Assembly: GCF_000003815.2 (NCBI RefSeq)
Contig: NC_049982.1
Span: 19,338,496 to 19,402,495, forward strand
Reading direction: 5' to 3'
Source: Branchiostoma floridae
Lineage: Eukaryota; Chordata; Leptocardii; Amphioxiformes; Branchiostomatidae
DNA: 64,000 bases
Made by a program: the position numbers and the translations under genes. Every line of letters starts with the position of its first letter. Position 1 is the stretch's first letter. A model generated the notes under the pieces. The model was not told the DNA's origin and did no database searches. It was given only the letters and a program-made list of their open reading frames with translations. Of this stretch, positions 1 to 10,582 are shown piece after piece.

Positions 1-2
1 GC

Positions 3-3000
3 CGTAGCAGCCTTGGCGAGTACAATATGTTCTGCAAAGGTTTTGAGCCACCATGAGCAAAAGTCGTTCCAATAACTAATAACATAGACACAATCTACAA
101 AGAGGTGGTTTAGGTTTTGTTTGTTGTTACAAAAAGGACATTTATCTGAGTCTGTAACTTTGATTTTCTTTAAATAGCAATTTGTCGGCAAAAATCTATG
201 TATGATCTTATACTGAAAGTACTGTAGTTTAACATTCTTAGTACATGTAAAAGGTAATAAATACACTTTTTCCAAGTTGTTTTCATTTTCTAGAACGCTT
301 AACAATTCATCTTGGCCCGTTGGGGGTTCAAATGTTTGTTTTAAATATATATCATATAATTGTTTACAAGAGAAGGCCTGAGAAGCGATGGTGTTTTCCA
401 CCGAATCACCGAGCTGATCCTTTTTTACTGTATTTTTCCAACCATTTGGGATAGCTGACTTCAGGCTAGAGTATCTGAGCATATCAACAGGTGTAAAGAC
501 TATTTCATGTTTCTGGGCCAGCTCACCCAATGTTAGGAAGTTACCATCGCTTGACATAACATCACATATTTTCAGAATACCAGCTTGGCACCACCGGTTG
601 TACAATACAGATTTCCGGCCTACTAATATAAATCTGTTATTCCAGATAATTTGTTTACTTATGTCATCTTTAGATTTCGGAACCGATTGCACAATCGACT
701 GCCAAGCCTGCAGTACTTGACAGTAGAACAATGGTAAATTAGATAGATCTAAACATGTTATATCATAGTTACATTGAAATAGTAATTTCCCTCCCCACTG
801 ACTTAACATATAGGAACAACTTTCACTTTTCTCGAGTCTCTTAATCCATGACGCCTTAAGGGCTTTACATTTAATGGAAAAATCCACCATAGTTAGACCA
901 CCTTGGTCTTTTTTCCCTATTACTGTCTTCATTTTCACCTTTGGCTTTTTTTCATCCCAAATAAATTTGAAAATATAACCATTTACTTTCTCAGAAAAGC
1001 CAGCGGGAACCGGCAGAACCGTACAATTATAAATTAGTTTAGAAATACCAAGTGTTTTAACAAGAACAATTCTCCCAATTGTAGTTAGATCTCTTATCCT
1101 CCATACATTTAACAGTTTCTCCATAGCTTTCAGGTGATAATCAAAGTTTAACTTATCACAGTCTTCCTGGTTGTATGAGAAATAAGTACCCAGTGCATAT
1201 ATAGGCCCACGTGGCCACAGAACCTCCAAAGGCTCATCGATCCTATGTCTGCTTGCTCCCATCCACATAGCTTTAGTTTTTTTTTTACTGACCTCTAGGC
1301 CACTACAGAGTTTAAAATGATCTAGAATGTCTAGTAAGCTTTTAGCGGAGTTTTCATCTTTGACAAGACCGGTTAAATCATCAGCATACATGGATAGTTT
1401 TCGCTTGCAGCCATAGATCGATATACCTTCGACAGAAGGATCGGCCCTTATTCTACAGGCTACAACTTCAATCACTAAGTTAAATAGATATGCTGAAAGT
1501 GGATCACCCTGCCTTACCCCTCTACTTACATCAAACCACGGCGACGAAAAACCGTTGTTAATAACACAACTAATAGCATTTTTGTACAGTAGTTTGACCC
1601 AGTCAATGAAGTTTTTTCCAAGATTCATTGTTTCTAATGTTTTAATGATAACTTTACGCTCAATTGTATCGAAGGCTTTTTTAAAGTCGATGAATAAGGC
1701 AAGGGCAGGCAAATTATGCGTTTTTGTGTACTCCATGAAATCAGCAATATGTCTTATATTAGTGAATATTTGTCTTCCTTTTATAAAACCTGTTTGATCT
1801 GTATGTATCAACTTTGGCAAGAGAGGTTCTAGTCTATTCGCTAAAGTTTTACTTATGAGTTTATAATCAACATTTAAAAGTGTAATGGGGCGCCAATTTC
1901 CAAGTTTCCTTAAGTCGCTATCCTTTTTTGGTATTAAATGAATTACTCCTCGTTTCTGTGACACTGGTAATTCACCTTTTCTAAAGGCATAATTTGCAGC
2001 TAAAAGGAGGTCTTTGTCTAAGTACTGCCAGAAATGTACGTAGAATTCTGTTGTTAAACCATCGCTTCCTGGGGATTTATTTTTTTTCCTATTCAGTTGC
2101 TGCAAGGCAATATTAAGCTCCCTTTTAAGGATTTCCCCTTCACATCTTTTTTTTTCTATGTCAGATAATTTTGGTATGTTGTTTGGTTGAAAGAAGGGTA
2201 AAAATTCTATCTTGTTTGGATCACAGTTGGATGATGTGTACATTTTTTTATAATATTCAGCTTGTAATAACAAAATTTGTTTTGCGTTTGTAACAACTGT
2301 GTCGTCTTCTTTTATAATTTCAGTAATGTTTTTTTGTTCGTAATTTCTCCTTTCTAAATTTAGAAAATATCTTGTGTTCCTCTCCCCTTCTTCACACCAT
2401 TTACTTTTACTTCTAATCATTGCCCCTTTTGTTCTTTGAGTGTGAATCTCACTTAATTTTTGTTTTACTTTTGTAAGGTTTGACAAAGCTATTTTTGTCG
2501 GGTTTAAGTCACAGTCTTTCTGTAGTTCGTTAAGTTGGAGTTCTAGTTCTCTTTCCAAACCTCTATTTTCCTTGGCTTTTTGTTTTGCATATTTTATGGT
2601 AAACCCTCTAATTTCCAGTTTTATCATATCCCATTTTAAAGACAGGTCGTTTATATATGAATAATATCGGCTACATACAACAATTTTATTTTTCAACTGG
2701 ACTGTAAATGTTTCATCAGACAATAAAGAGTTATTAAACTTCCAAAACCCAGGACCTCTTGGTTTATAACAGGGAGACGTAAGGGTTAATGATATAGCCC
2801 TGTGGTCTGGAACAGGTGCATTTATTATGTCGGTTTTAGCAATCTTATCTTCATTTACCTCTATCAACCAATAATCTAACCTGCATTTAATGGAATAATC
2901 TGCGTTATTCCAAGTATATCGTCTTGTATTCAAGTTTTGTTCTCTCCATATATCCTTTAGGGAAAAGCAATCCATTAATGACTCTATCTCTTTGATAACA

Positions 3001-3500
3001 TGTTTTTTTTCTATTACAGGCTTGCCTCCCTCCTTATCGTACACCTGTAGAGCTATGTTTAGATCTCCTCCAAGCAAAATATCTCCTTCACAGAAGTGGG
3101 TAATGTTATGTTTTAAATTTTGAAAGAAGGCAATCTGTAGAGTTTCATTATTAGGCGCGTAAACATTGATCAAACTAAATTTCTTATTTTGTACTTGTAT
3201 ATTAGCAAAAATGAACCTGCCTTCACTGTCTATTTTACATGCAACTGTATGGAGAGACATCCTTGGATTAAACATAATCATAACACCTTTGCTATGGACT
3301 GTACCATGTGCCATAATGGTCTTACCTCCCCATTCCTGTGACCAATATTTTTCACATTTGGCTGACGAAAAGGTTTCTTGAAGAAAGATTACATCATACT
3401 TTTTCGCATGTAACCATCTAAATAAGTTTCTCCTTTTAAATACATCGTTAAGGCCTCTGACATTGATCGAGACACATTCTAACTTATATGAACTAATCAT
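3..3500 (-). CDS. LINE ORF2: AP-endonuclease and reverse transcriptase, open to the window edge
   Basis: Reading the minus strand from the ATG at 3500-3498 gives one open frame of at least 1166 codons with no stop. The N-terminal third is an apurinic-like endonuclease: NVRGL near the start, LQET, NVYAPNN, GGDLN, and the catalytic PDHR motif. The reverse transcriptase follows, with NWRPITLL, LFIDFKKAFD, RQGDPLSAYLF and the catalytic YADD at about 1391-1377. Near the window edge is a CPFC...H...C cysteine-histidine cluster, typical of the C-terminus of L1 and Tx1 ORF2. An uninterrupted frame of this size suggests a young, perhaps recently active copy. The protein makes the target nick and the cDNA during retrotransposition. 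Clade placement (Tx1 against other L1-like) is inferred from motif style only. Confidence 0.9.
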   Translation of the reverse strand, partial: MISSYKLECVSINVRGLNDVFKRRNLFRWLHAKKYDVIFLQETFSSAKCEKYWSQEWGGKTIMAHGTVHSKGVMIMFNPRMSLHTVACKIDSEGRFIFANIQVQNKKFSLINVYAPNNETLQIAFFQNLKHNITHFCEGDILLGGDLNIALQVYDKEGGKPVIEKKHVIKEIESLMDCFSLKDIWREQNLNTRRYTWNNADYSIKCRLDYWLIEVNEDKIAKTDIINAPVPDHRAISLTLTSPCYKPRGPGFWKFNNSLLSDETFTVQLKNKIVVCSRYYSYINDLSLKWDMIKLEIRGFTIKYAKQKAKENRGLERELELQLNELQKDCDLNPTKIALSNLTKVKQKLSEIHTQRTKGAMIRSKSKWCEEGERNTRYFLNLERRNYEQKNITEIIKEDDTVVTNAKQILLLQAEYYKKMYTSSNCDPNKIEFLPFFQPNNIPKLSDIEKKRCEGEILKRELNIALQQLNRKKNKSPGSDGLTTEFYVHFWQYLDKDLLLAANYAFRKGELPVSQKRGVIHLIPKKDSDLRKLGNWRPITLLNVDYKLISKTLANRLEPLLPKLIHTDQTGFIKGRQIFTNIRHIADFMEYTKTHNLPALALFIDFKKAFDTIERKVIIKTLETMNLGKNFIDWVKLLYKNAISCVINNGFSSPWFDVSRGVRQGDPLSAYLFNLVIEVVACRIRADPSVEGISIYGCKRKLSMYADDLTGLVKDENSAKSLLDILDHFKLCSGLEVSKKKTKAMWMGASRHRIDEPLEVLWPRGPIYALGTYFSYNQEDCDKLNFDYHLKAMEKLLNVWRIRDLTTIGRIVLVKTLGISKLIYNCTVLPVPAGFSEKVNGYIFKFIWDEKKPKVKMKTVIGKKDQGGLTMVDFSIKCKALKASWIKRLEKSESCSYMLSQWGGKLLFQCNYDITCLDLSNLPLFYCQVLQAWQSIVQSVPKSKDDISKQIIWNNRFILVGRKSVLYNRWCQAGILKICDVMSSDGNFLTLGELAQKHEIVFTPVDMLRYSSLKSAIPNGWKNTVKKDQLGDSVENTIASQAFSCKQLYDIYLKQTFEPPTGQDELLSVLENENNLEKVYLLPFTCTKNVKLQYFQYKIIHRFLPTNCYLKKIKVTDSDKCPFCNNKQNLNHLFVDCVYVISYWNDFCSWWLKTFAEHIVLAKAAT

Positions 3501-4289
3501 GTAACCCTTGATCTTAATGAAACAATATTGGGGCTTGCCACAAAGATAGAACAGTTACAGGACATGAAAATAAAGGACCTATTGTCCGGATAACAATTGC
3601 AGTTTTTAAGCACAATATCTGCTATGAGACGGAAAATAGAAAAGTAACAGAAAAACAAACCAACAAAGGTAAGTTGTATCGGCGTGTGTTCTTCTTTTCT
3701 TTGTAATAATGATGCAGTTCTAGGAGCCTACTATAATCCTCCTGGGAAAGTTTGAAAGTGTGTGTTGTCGCAAGTCAAGGTCCTCTCATCACCCGTTTCC
3801 GCGGACGACTGTATCTCCGAAATTCCTTAGTCAGCTGTTCACATAAATCAGTTTACATAACAAATCCTAGTCACATGTATCTGCAGCTGTTCGGAATAAG
3901 TGCTCTTATTCAAGAGAAAAACAGAATCATAACAAACTTGTTTGTCGCCCAGTAGTCGAATATTTTATGTCCGATTTTCCTTGACTACCTTCCATCGTTA
4001 ATTCAAGGCGTATTTTCCAGGAGATGACAGAAATATAGCACGTTTTCTTCCAGTTTATGACGCCGAGGTAGTTTTTGTACCTTGAACATTCCATTCATAT
4101 TCAAATGAGTCCGCTGAACTGAGATGCGTGTTCGTACACGTTGAAGAAATTCCAGTCATACTTCTCCAACATCTCGTAACCAACTTTGATAAATTCAAGA
4201 TTACAGTAAAATAAAAGAATGCCACTCTGTCAACATAGTGGAGAATAAATCCAAAGAAGGATACGTCGACACTCCGTTAGTCCAGATAA

Positions 4290-4700
4290 TTAGGCCTTAT
4301 CTGAAAACTTGATAGGGACACCGTCCCCACCTCTCCATTTTCCAGCGAAAAATCGCCATTTTTCTCCTCTGCTGTACGCTGCGGCCACCTCAGCTTTCCA
4401 CTTTTTCTTTTCCCTCAGATCATCTTTCGTTAAATCATCGACTATATAGTATTCCTTTTCACTCAGTGCACTCTTGGCTTTTACCATGACAGCTACCTTG
4501 TCTCTGTACGACAACATTTTGGTCAGAATGTGGGATGGCTTACCGCGAAAACCTTTGCCGTCTCTGTGAGCTCTCTCGATAGTAGCAGACTCCAGGTTAA
4601 AATCGTTCTTGAGGATTTCCGAGACGACAACAATGGAGAAAATATTGTTACCTGGGTAGGCTATTAAAGTTGTCCTTGCCAGCGTTCCCGCCAGGTTTTT
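4290..4700 (-). pseudogene. LINE ORF1 C-terminal fragment (RRM plus CTD type)
   Basis: An open frame ending at 4290 encodes a piece resembling the L1 ORF1 RNA-binding core: ESATIERAHRDGKG, then HILTKMLSYRDKVAVMVKAK, and a basic lysine-rich region ending near KWRGGDG. In L1-type ORF1p, residues like these form the RRM and the C-terminal domain that coat element RNA. The coiled-coil N-terminus is missing. The frame stays open upstream to a methionine codon at 4778, but that part is translated from an unrelated GC-rich repeat, so I treat about 4700 as the truncation point. No function for the cell is implied. Confidence 0.6.
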
Positions 4701-6690
4701 GAAAGTATGCGTCCCAATATTTGGGAGGGGCGAGACGAGCGCCGCAGGCGCTCGCATTTTAGGGGGGTCCGGGGGCATGCTCCCCCGGGAAAATTTGGAT
4801 TTTCAAACCTTCTAGAACACAATTTCCTGCAATTTGAGAGGATAATCATGCACTTGAGATTGGATGTCGGTTGCCTCTTTTACTCCCATTTTCAGTTATC
4901 GACGACCACCCTCTTCATCAAAATACGTTATATTAAAAAAAACTGTAAGCACAGGGAATCAGCCTTCCGTGATCTGGCCCGGGTATTATTTGTCCAGACA
5001 TATCTATATGAAAATTTTGGATTTTTGATGCTTCGAAACAGGGCTCTAGCGGCCTAGCCTGTCCGTCAGCCCGTGAAAAAAATTCTGCCAATTTTTTTTC
5101 CGTCATTGAAAAAAAAAAATGTCTAACGTTACCTCGTGCGATCGATGTTGCGCCCTCCCGCATCAAAAATTTTTCCGAGACGATAAAATAATGGCGCCAT
5201 CACACTTTGTGTCTTTTTTCTATTTTGCCCGATGATTTTAGTCAAATTTTTTGAATCGGTGGGGTTTTACAAGGCCTTGCCGTCATTTTCCACGAGCGTG
5301 CGTTTGTTCCTGCGACCTCAGGTAACCCCGTTTTCGGCGTGAAATCTTTGGCTGGATTTCTTTTTAAATAGATCAAGAACGTTATACATTACTCGAGGAG
5401 GACGATCTGCTGCCTCTTTGGCAGTAATCATTGCCGGTGTAACCTTGAAGCAGTAGCCAGAAAGACGGCGCTGCGATCGACGGTCCGTCTGGGGAGGGGG
5501 GCGTGCCGTGCCATGTGCCACGGAGTGCACAGCCGACTCGGATCGACGCTTGACAACAATATTGCGGCCCCTTTTCTGCCGCAAATTTTGTCTTTTTGAA
5601 ATAAAAGAAATTTTGTAAATAAGAAATAAAGTGTATAGTTTTGGATTCTTCACTTATTTACCGCGCACCGTTTTTTGTTAGCAGCTAGGGAAGAAACTCA
5701 AGTTGCCAGACGACACGGGCGGCTACCAACGTCACGTGCGCTAATACTCGGTAACTTTTGTTTTTTTTCCGGTGACCAATAACAGAGTGCAACATTACAT
5801 TTATCAAACGCTGATTGGTTATTAAGATGATTGGATTTGGACCTGGTGGCCAATCTAGACTGCTTGGCGCTAGCGGCCTGTTGTCAAAGATACCGACTGC
5901 CAATCAACTGCCCACAGTGTGAGAACTTTTGTTGAGATGTGCAGCACTCGCGCAGAGCAGTTTGCTTGTTCAATACTAGTATTACCCACAAATCTTTAAC
6001 AAATACGTGAAACTGAGGACAAGTAAGTATCATGTTAATATCAGAATATAAAGTCTGCATAAGATTTCTTCGAGTGTTAAAGAATGCTGACTGTCAGACG
6101 TATTTCACGGACTACAAAAAATTACATTGCGCAACGGACAGCTCAGACTGGCGCGTGGCTGGGTGTGTCGCACATGGGTCCGCTAGTTGTAAAACGTGCC
6201 GCGCTCCGCCCCATGCCCAGACTACTAGGATGACCGGAAAGTGAAGAATTTGAAGTATAAATTGTAAAGGTAGGATTCCTTCGTATAAAGACAGATTTTT
6301 TAAAAGATTCCAGATACATTTTGTACACTGGTGGTACAGGTCAGCCTTTCTTTCATATTTTTTAATGGACGCATTCAGCTGAGCCGAGTGCGTCTTTCCA
6401 GAAAAAAATGCGTCCAAAGACGTAAAGACGTATGCCTGGCGGGAACGCTGGTCCTTGCCAAAGGGACTGGATCTGATATTTGTGAGCCATATGTACCACA
6501 TGTGATGTTTGTGCAGTTTGAACTTTGACATCTCTACTTGTACAGATGTAGAGGTCAACTTATTACATTTACTACACTGTCAGTAGATCCTGCTTTGGCA
6601 TAACATTTGCCTCTAGTCTAGTCTAGTCAAAACTCAGCCTCCTCCAGGAGATGCCAGTACTAATAAAGTTGCTGTCTTATCAGAAGAACA
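4701..6690. other. No gene seen; diverged repeats
   Basis: This stretch has a GC-rich repeat-like block (4715-4800, with a run of G then C around a central GCATGC), several poly-A and poly-T runs, and weak open frames on both strands with no domain I recognise. A good splice-donor-like string (AAGTAAGTATC) occurs near 6023, but I could not connect it to any exon. I see no supported gene. Confidence 0.5.
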
Positions 6691-8488
6691 ATGTTTTACA
6701 GTAATTATCTGGTAACGTTATCATTCACAAAGCCGGTAGCCGCCACGTCTCAAACAACTACAGGCCTATATCACTACTGAGCGCAGTGTCAAAGGTTATG
6801 GAAACCCTGGTGAACAAGCGACTAATTGCCCATATAAATCCGATACTGACTGACCACCAGAGCGGATTTAGACCACTTGACAACACCGCACTGCAGCTGT
6901 GCCGACTAATGGAGGAATGGACCGACGCCATGGATAGAGGACAAATTGTAGGCTGCGTATTTCTTGACCTCCGAAAGGCCTTTGACAAGGTCTGGCACGC
7001 AGGACTTCTTGCTAAATTAAAAGCATACGGGATTAATGGCCCCATGCTCAACTGGTTCACCAGCTATCTCTCCGATAGACGACAACGTGTCGTCATTCAG
7101 GGAGTAGGCTCCGAATGGAAGTCTCCATTAGCCGGAGTGCCGCAAGGATCCGTCCTCGGACCGACACTTTTTATACTTTACATCAACGATCTGGCCACCA
7201 GCCTTACACAGTGTCAAACAAACCTATTTGCCGACGATACATCACTGTCTTCTTGCCACCGCTCTATCGACCGCGTAGTCGCATCACTAAACAGTGAGTT
7301 GAGCTCTGTGTCAACCTGGCTCTCAAAATGGAAACTAGAGGCTAATATAGACAAGTGCAAAGTCATGTTTATTACGTCTCGCGCCCTTCCACGATCGATT
7401 CCTCCTGTGATCCTAGGAGGAACTGTTTTACAGGTTGTCACCAGTCATAAACACCTAGGCGTCACTGTCACAAATACCCTGTCCTGGTCAACACACGTAG
7501 AGATCATCTCAACAAAGGCTAGGCGATCTTCCGGACTACTATGTGCTCTACGGAAGAAGATTCCGAAGAATCTACTTCTCAGGCTATACACTATGATCAC
7601 AAGACCAAGTCTAGAGTATGCTGACATTGTCTGGGCCGGCCTTACCAAACGTGACCAAAAGATTCTGGAATCTGTCCAGTACCAAACCACCAGGATTATT
7701 AGTGGCCACTCCGGACTACCGTACCCTTCATACGAACGTCTCTACTCCGAACTAGCCCTACCGTCACTACAGTACCGACGCAAGTTCCACACTGCAGTAA
7801 CTATGTACAAACTGTTGAATGGACGTTGCCCCCCACACCTGCAAAGTCTGCTTCCTCATGCACGAGCGTCTGCTATCGACTCCCGCTACCCCCTAAGAAA
7901 CAGTGAACATTTGACTACTCCTGCATACAAGACTACACGATCTCAGAGAACATTTGTTAGCAGAGCAATTTCCCTCTGGAACTCTCTCCCCAGTAGTACC
8001 CGTACAGCTAGCACCATCAGCTCCTTCAAACATAGACTGCGCACGTCGCCTGATAACAAATACTCTGTAAACGCTTGATAAAGTATATCATAGTTTCCTA
8101 ATACTCATTGTAATACTGATAGTAGCTATTGATGGCAACAACTACTGTTCCTACTGAACGATCTGCACTGTAGTACGTATACATTATAGCGTTCAAACGT
8201 GTTAATCGCTGACTAACTAGCCTTATATAGCTAACCGAGTAAAATCATTTGTATCATAGACTGACATTCTAGATCGTACGACTGCTAGTCAAGCTGTAAA
8301 CACGGATCACCTCTGTAGTCAAAGTTACATGTATCGTTAATACTGTTGTATACTGTATACTATTGTATAACGTATATTGTAATGTTACCAGGGCTAGCCC
8401 TTGATAATAGCCTCAGGCTAGTTGGGTAGCCCTGGCTGTATTTCTCATGATTATACAGCCGAATAAATCAAATCAAATCAAATCAAAT
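6690..8488 (+). mobile_element. CR1-like non-LTR retrotransposon, 5' truncated
   Basis: The element has lost its endonuclease and begins inside the reverse transcriptase, but keeps its 3' untranslated region and ends in a short tandem tail of AAATC units (8463-8488) instead of poly(A). That type of tail is characteristic of CR1/L2-group elements, and CR1-like elements have been reported in amphioxus. Its 5' boundary near 6690 is approximate. Confidence 0.85.
6726..8078 (+). CDS. CR1-like reverse transcriptase (partial, N-terminus missing)
   Basis: The frame reads through NNYRPISLLS (RT motif 1), VFLDLRKAFDKVWH (catalytic block A), GVPQGSVLGPTLF, and the catalytic FADD of block C, then the thumb and the C-terminal region found in CR1/jockey-group RTs, to a stop at 8076-8078. 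There is no internal stop after the truncation. No start codon belongs to this fragment; the frame simply continues upstream into the truncation, and only GTG (6786) or internal ATG codons are available. It is a retrotransposon remnant and not a host gene. Confidence 0.85.
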   Translation, partial: HKAGSRHVSNNYRPISLLSAVSKVMETLVNKRLIAHINPILTDHQSGFRPLDNTALQLCRLMEEWTDAMDRGQIVGCVFLDLRKAFDKVWHAGLLAKLKAYGINGPMLNWFTSYLSDRRQRVVIQGVGSEWKSPLAGVPQGSVLGPTLFILYINDLATSLTQCQTNLFADDTSLSSCHRSIDRVVASLNSELSSVSTWLSKWKLEANIDKCKVMFITSRALPRSIPPVILGGTVLQVVTSHKHLGVTVTNTLSWSTHVEIISTKARRSSGLLCALRKKIPKNLLLRLYTMITRPSLEYADIVWAGLTKRDQKILESVQYQTTRIISGHSGLPYPSYERLYSELALPSLQYRRKFHTAVTMYKLLNGRCPPHLQSLLPHARASAIDSRYPLRNSEHLTTPAYKTTRSQRTFVSRAISLWNSLPSSTRTASTISSFKHRLRTSPDNKYSVNA

Positions 8489-9045
8489 CTATTGTAGCTA
8501 CCAGGTTCCTTGTAGTTCAATAATCAATATGTTATGTTACAGTCTATATATTATGACATTCCTGTATCAGCTTGTCAAAGTTCATACCAGTAATACAAAG
8601 TACTAGTACCAAATTGAAGCAATGATATGCCTTGGTTTCCTGACAGACTAAAGTAATCTCACTGTCTCCCCCAACCCTGGGATGATGAGTTGGCATCATT
8701 ACAAGTTTTCCCAATCCAGACAGTAGAGGAAGACAGCTCTTAACTATCAGTAGCCAGCCAAGTTGAATGTGTGGAAGGTCCCATGTTGTACACAGTGTGT
8801 CAGACTGTGCCATGTGGTTTGTATGTTTAACCATTGGCTCACACCTGTCAGATCACTGTTGGTATTGGTTGATTGGGCAGACACACCCACCAGACCTATC
8901 AGACACACCCAGGTCACGTCCGGTTCCCTCATCCAATCATTGGGTGGTAAATTTGAGCTTTTGGAGTACATGTATTTTACTTGGCAGGGTAGTGTTCTTG
9001 TGTGGCCTTATCTTGGCTAGCCCTGTCCATAATATCTAACACATT
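8489..9045. other. No gene seen
   Basis: AT-rich sequence following the CR1 tail. Overlapping weak open frames occur on both strands around 8750-9040, but none shows a recognisable domain, splice context or codon bias. Confidence 0.4.
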
Positions 9046-9394
9046 TAGGCCTAGGAAAAAATTAGGGTCGGTAGGTAGGGATTATCTTTTTTTTTCTTTT
9101 ATTTTTTTTAGGCTGGCCAAAACTCTACTGATACATATTACAATACACTTGAACAAAGTAAACTGAAATACATGATGACACTTGTCTTTCAATGTCAAAC
9201 TTGCATGATAGATACATTTATCCTTCATTAGATGGGACAAGCAGTATTTTACTTCAATAGGAAGCAGGCTGAATGAAAATTCTAACTGGAAGCTATGTGA
9301 CTCCACTGCCCACCCAAAAAAAAGTCTAGGGTCGGCAGGTTTTTTTAGGGTGGGTAGGGAAACAGGAAACACAACGTTTTTTTTCCTAGGCCTT
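9046..9394. repeat. Small inverted-repeat (MITE-like) element
   Basis: The sequence AGGCCTAGGAAAAA at 9047-9060 recurs inverted at about 9380-9393 (TTTTCCTAGGCCT). Just inside both ends are similar blocks (AGGGTCGGTAGGTAGGG near 9064 and AGGGTCGGCAGG near 9330), this time in the same orientation. The length of about 350 bases and absence of coding capacity fit a non-autonomous DNA element. No clear target duplication was seen. Confidence 0.5.
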
Positions 9395-10162
9395 ATCTCC
9401 CCACATCTGTCAACATATCCAACCTCAAGAGTCTCGAAGAATATTGACCATTGCAATTGCTGATTTCATCCCATATGTTGTCATTCATCATAATTATTCA
9501 TTTACAAATGCTTTCAAATATTTGTCATTATTTGTCTAAAACATATTACTTATTTAAGTTATTACGAATTGTCCTTTGAACTTTCTACACTGTGTAAGTA
9601 GTTCCCTGGTTGTGCAGAACTTTGCATATATTCATGATGTGAAACATGAAATTTCCAATAATTTCTAAATAATGGTAAGAACATTTTACTAGATCTAAAA
9701 GGTCAGTTGGACACAAGTATTGCTTGAGAAGCTGAGATACCTCTTGAGAGTTTTTTGGAGCTAGTTCATTGACATGTGACATTCCAGCCATAGGCACTTG
9801 TCATCAGTCTATAATTTAAGTATAAATACTATAATTCTGTCCACATGTCTTCACTTCCTCTTACATTGTGCTAAGGAACAGATCCAGACATCTTGGTTGA
9901 TCCAGAATGTTCTTATTCAGGAGGCAATGTTGCATGGTTCCTATATTCGTTCTATATCCTATGTCTACAGAAGGTGTTGATGAAATAAGGCCTTGTCTTC
10001 ATCAGGACATGGCCTTGAGCCTGACCCAGGTCAATAGGCAGACTTTCCTTGTTTGCTTTTGTTATACAATACAATCCTCAAGGTTAGATCCTGCTTTGCT
10101 TAGTCAGCCAATACACCAACTCTTATATCCTGGTATAATTGATAATAATAATAAATTATAAT
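9395..10162. other. No gene seen
   Basis: AT-rich sequence with no recognisable coding region, ending in a short AATAAT microsatellite at about 10141-10158. Confidence 0.4.
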
Positions 10163-10582
10163 ACATCTGGTGTAGCAGTGGGTACCCAATTTTGAGTAAT
10201 GAGGCTGATTAATGTGCTCAAGGCACCTCGAACATGGGACCCCCTTTTCACGTCCCTCCCGAAAGACGAAAACTTGTGAAATCTTGGATATAGCCATACT
10301 TCTTTATGAAAGTAGCCTTATACTTATGCTACGGCCGCGTGGCGCATTGGTACACCGGATCCCTCGATCTCGGAAGTTAAGCAACGCGCGGTCTGGACAG
10401 TGCTTGGATGGGGGACCAACTAAGGACGTCCGGATTGCTGTAGCCTCACGAAGTTTTCCACGAAATTGTCTTCCGGGAGGGACGTAAAACGGGGTCCCGT
10501 GCTCGAGGAGGTGCCTCGACCACGTTAAACAGCCTCATTACTCATACTTTGGGTACCTACTGGCTGGCAAAATATACCAGAT
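10163..10582. repeat. Inverted-repeat element with a 5S rRNA-like core
   Basis: Two arms of about 110-160 bases face each other around a 5S-like core. The left arm (about 10163-10290) contains GGGTACCC, GAGTAATGAGGCTG, AAGGCACCTCG and ACGTCCCTCCCG. The right arm (about 10450-10582) carries the same blocks in the same order on the opposite strand. Outer ends both read CATCTGGT inward. The arms are diverged, so the copy is not new. I see no transposase. The layout differs from ordinary 5S-derived SINEs, which have the 5S part at one end and a tail at the other. Confidence 0.65.
10328..10445 (+). pseudogene. 5S rRNA-like sequence (probable pseudogene or SINE-type core)
   Basis: The block starts GCTACGGCC and ends GCTGTAGCC, giving the closing stem of 5S rRNA. 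It contains the internal control region signature: GATCTCGGAAGTTAAGCA, then a G/C-rich helix, then GTGCTTGGATGGGGGACC. Length is about 118 bases against 119-121 for a normal gene, and the 5' third is clearly altered, with TGGCGCATTGG looking more like a tRNA A box. There is no T-run terminator directly after it. Its place inside inverted arms makes a mobile or decayed copy much likelier than a working 5S gene. Confidence 0.7.

Larger units (their letters stand above)
1..4700 (-). mobile_element. L1/Tx1-like non-LTR retrotransposon, 3' end off the window
   Basis: A LINE in antisense orientation to the window, with an ORF1-type RNA-binding protein fragment (about 4700-4290) upstream of an endonuclease plus reverse transcriptase ORF2 (3500 to the window edge). 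The 5' end is probably truncated: ORF1 homology fades at about 4700, where a different GC-rich repeat begins. About 790 bases separate ORF1 from ORF2, which is longer than usual for L1-like elements, so this gap may include an insertion or the two parts may not be one element. The 3' end and poly(A) tail are outside the window. Confidence 0.85.

Noticed and set aside
6112-6558. Minus-strand open frame of 148 codons as a host gene
   Set aside because: No recognisable domain, no splice signals in agreement, and surrounded by repeat sequence; also overlapped by plus-strand frames of equal quality.
10328-10445. Functional 5S rRNA gene
   Set aside because: The 5' third is altered, the length is short, no T-run follows, and it sits inside the inverted arms of a repeat element.
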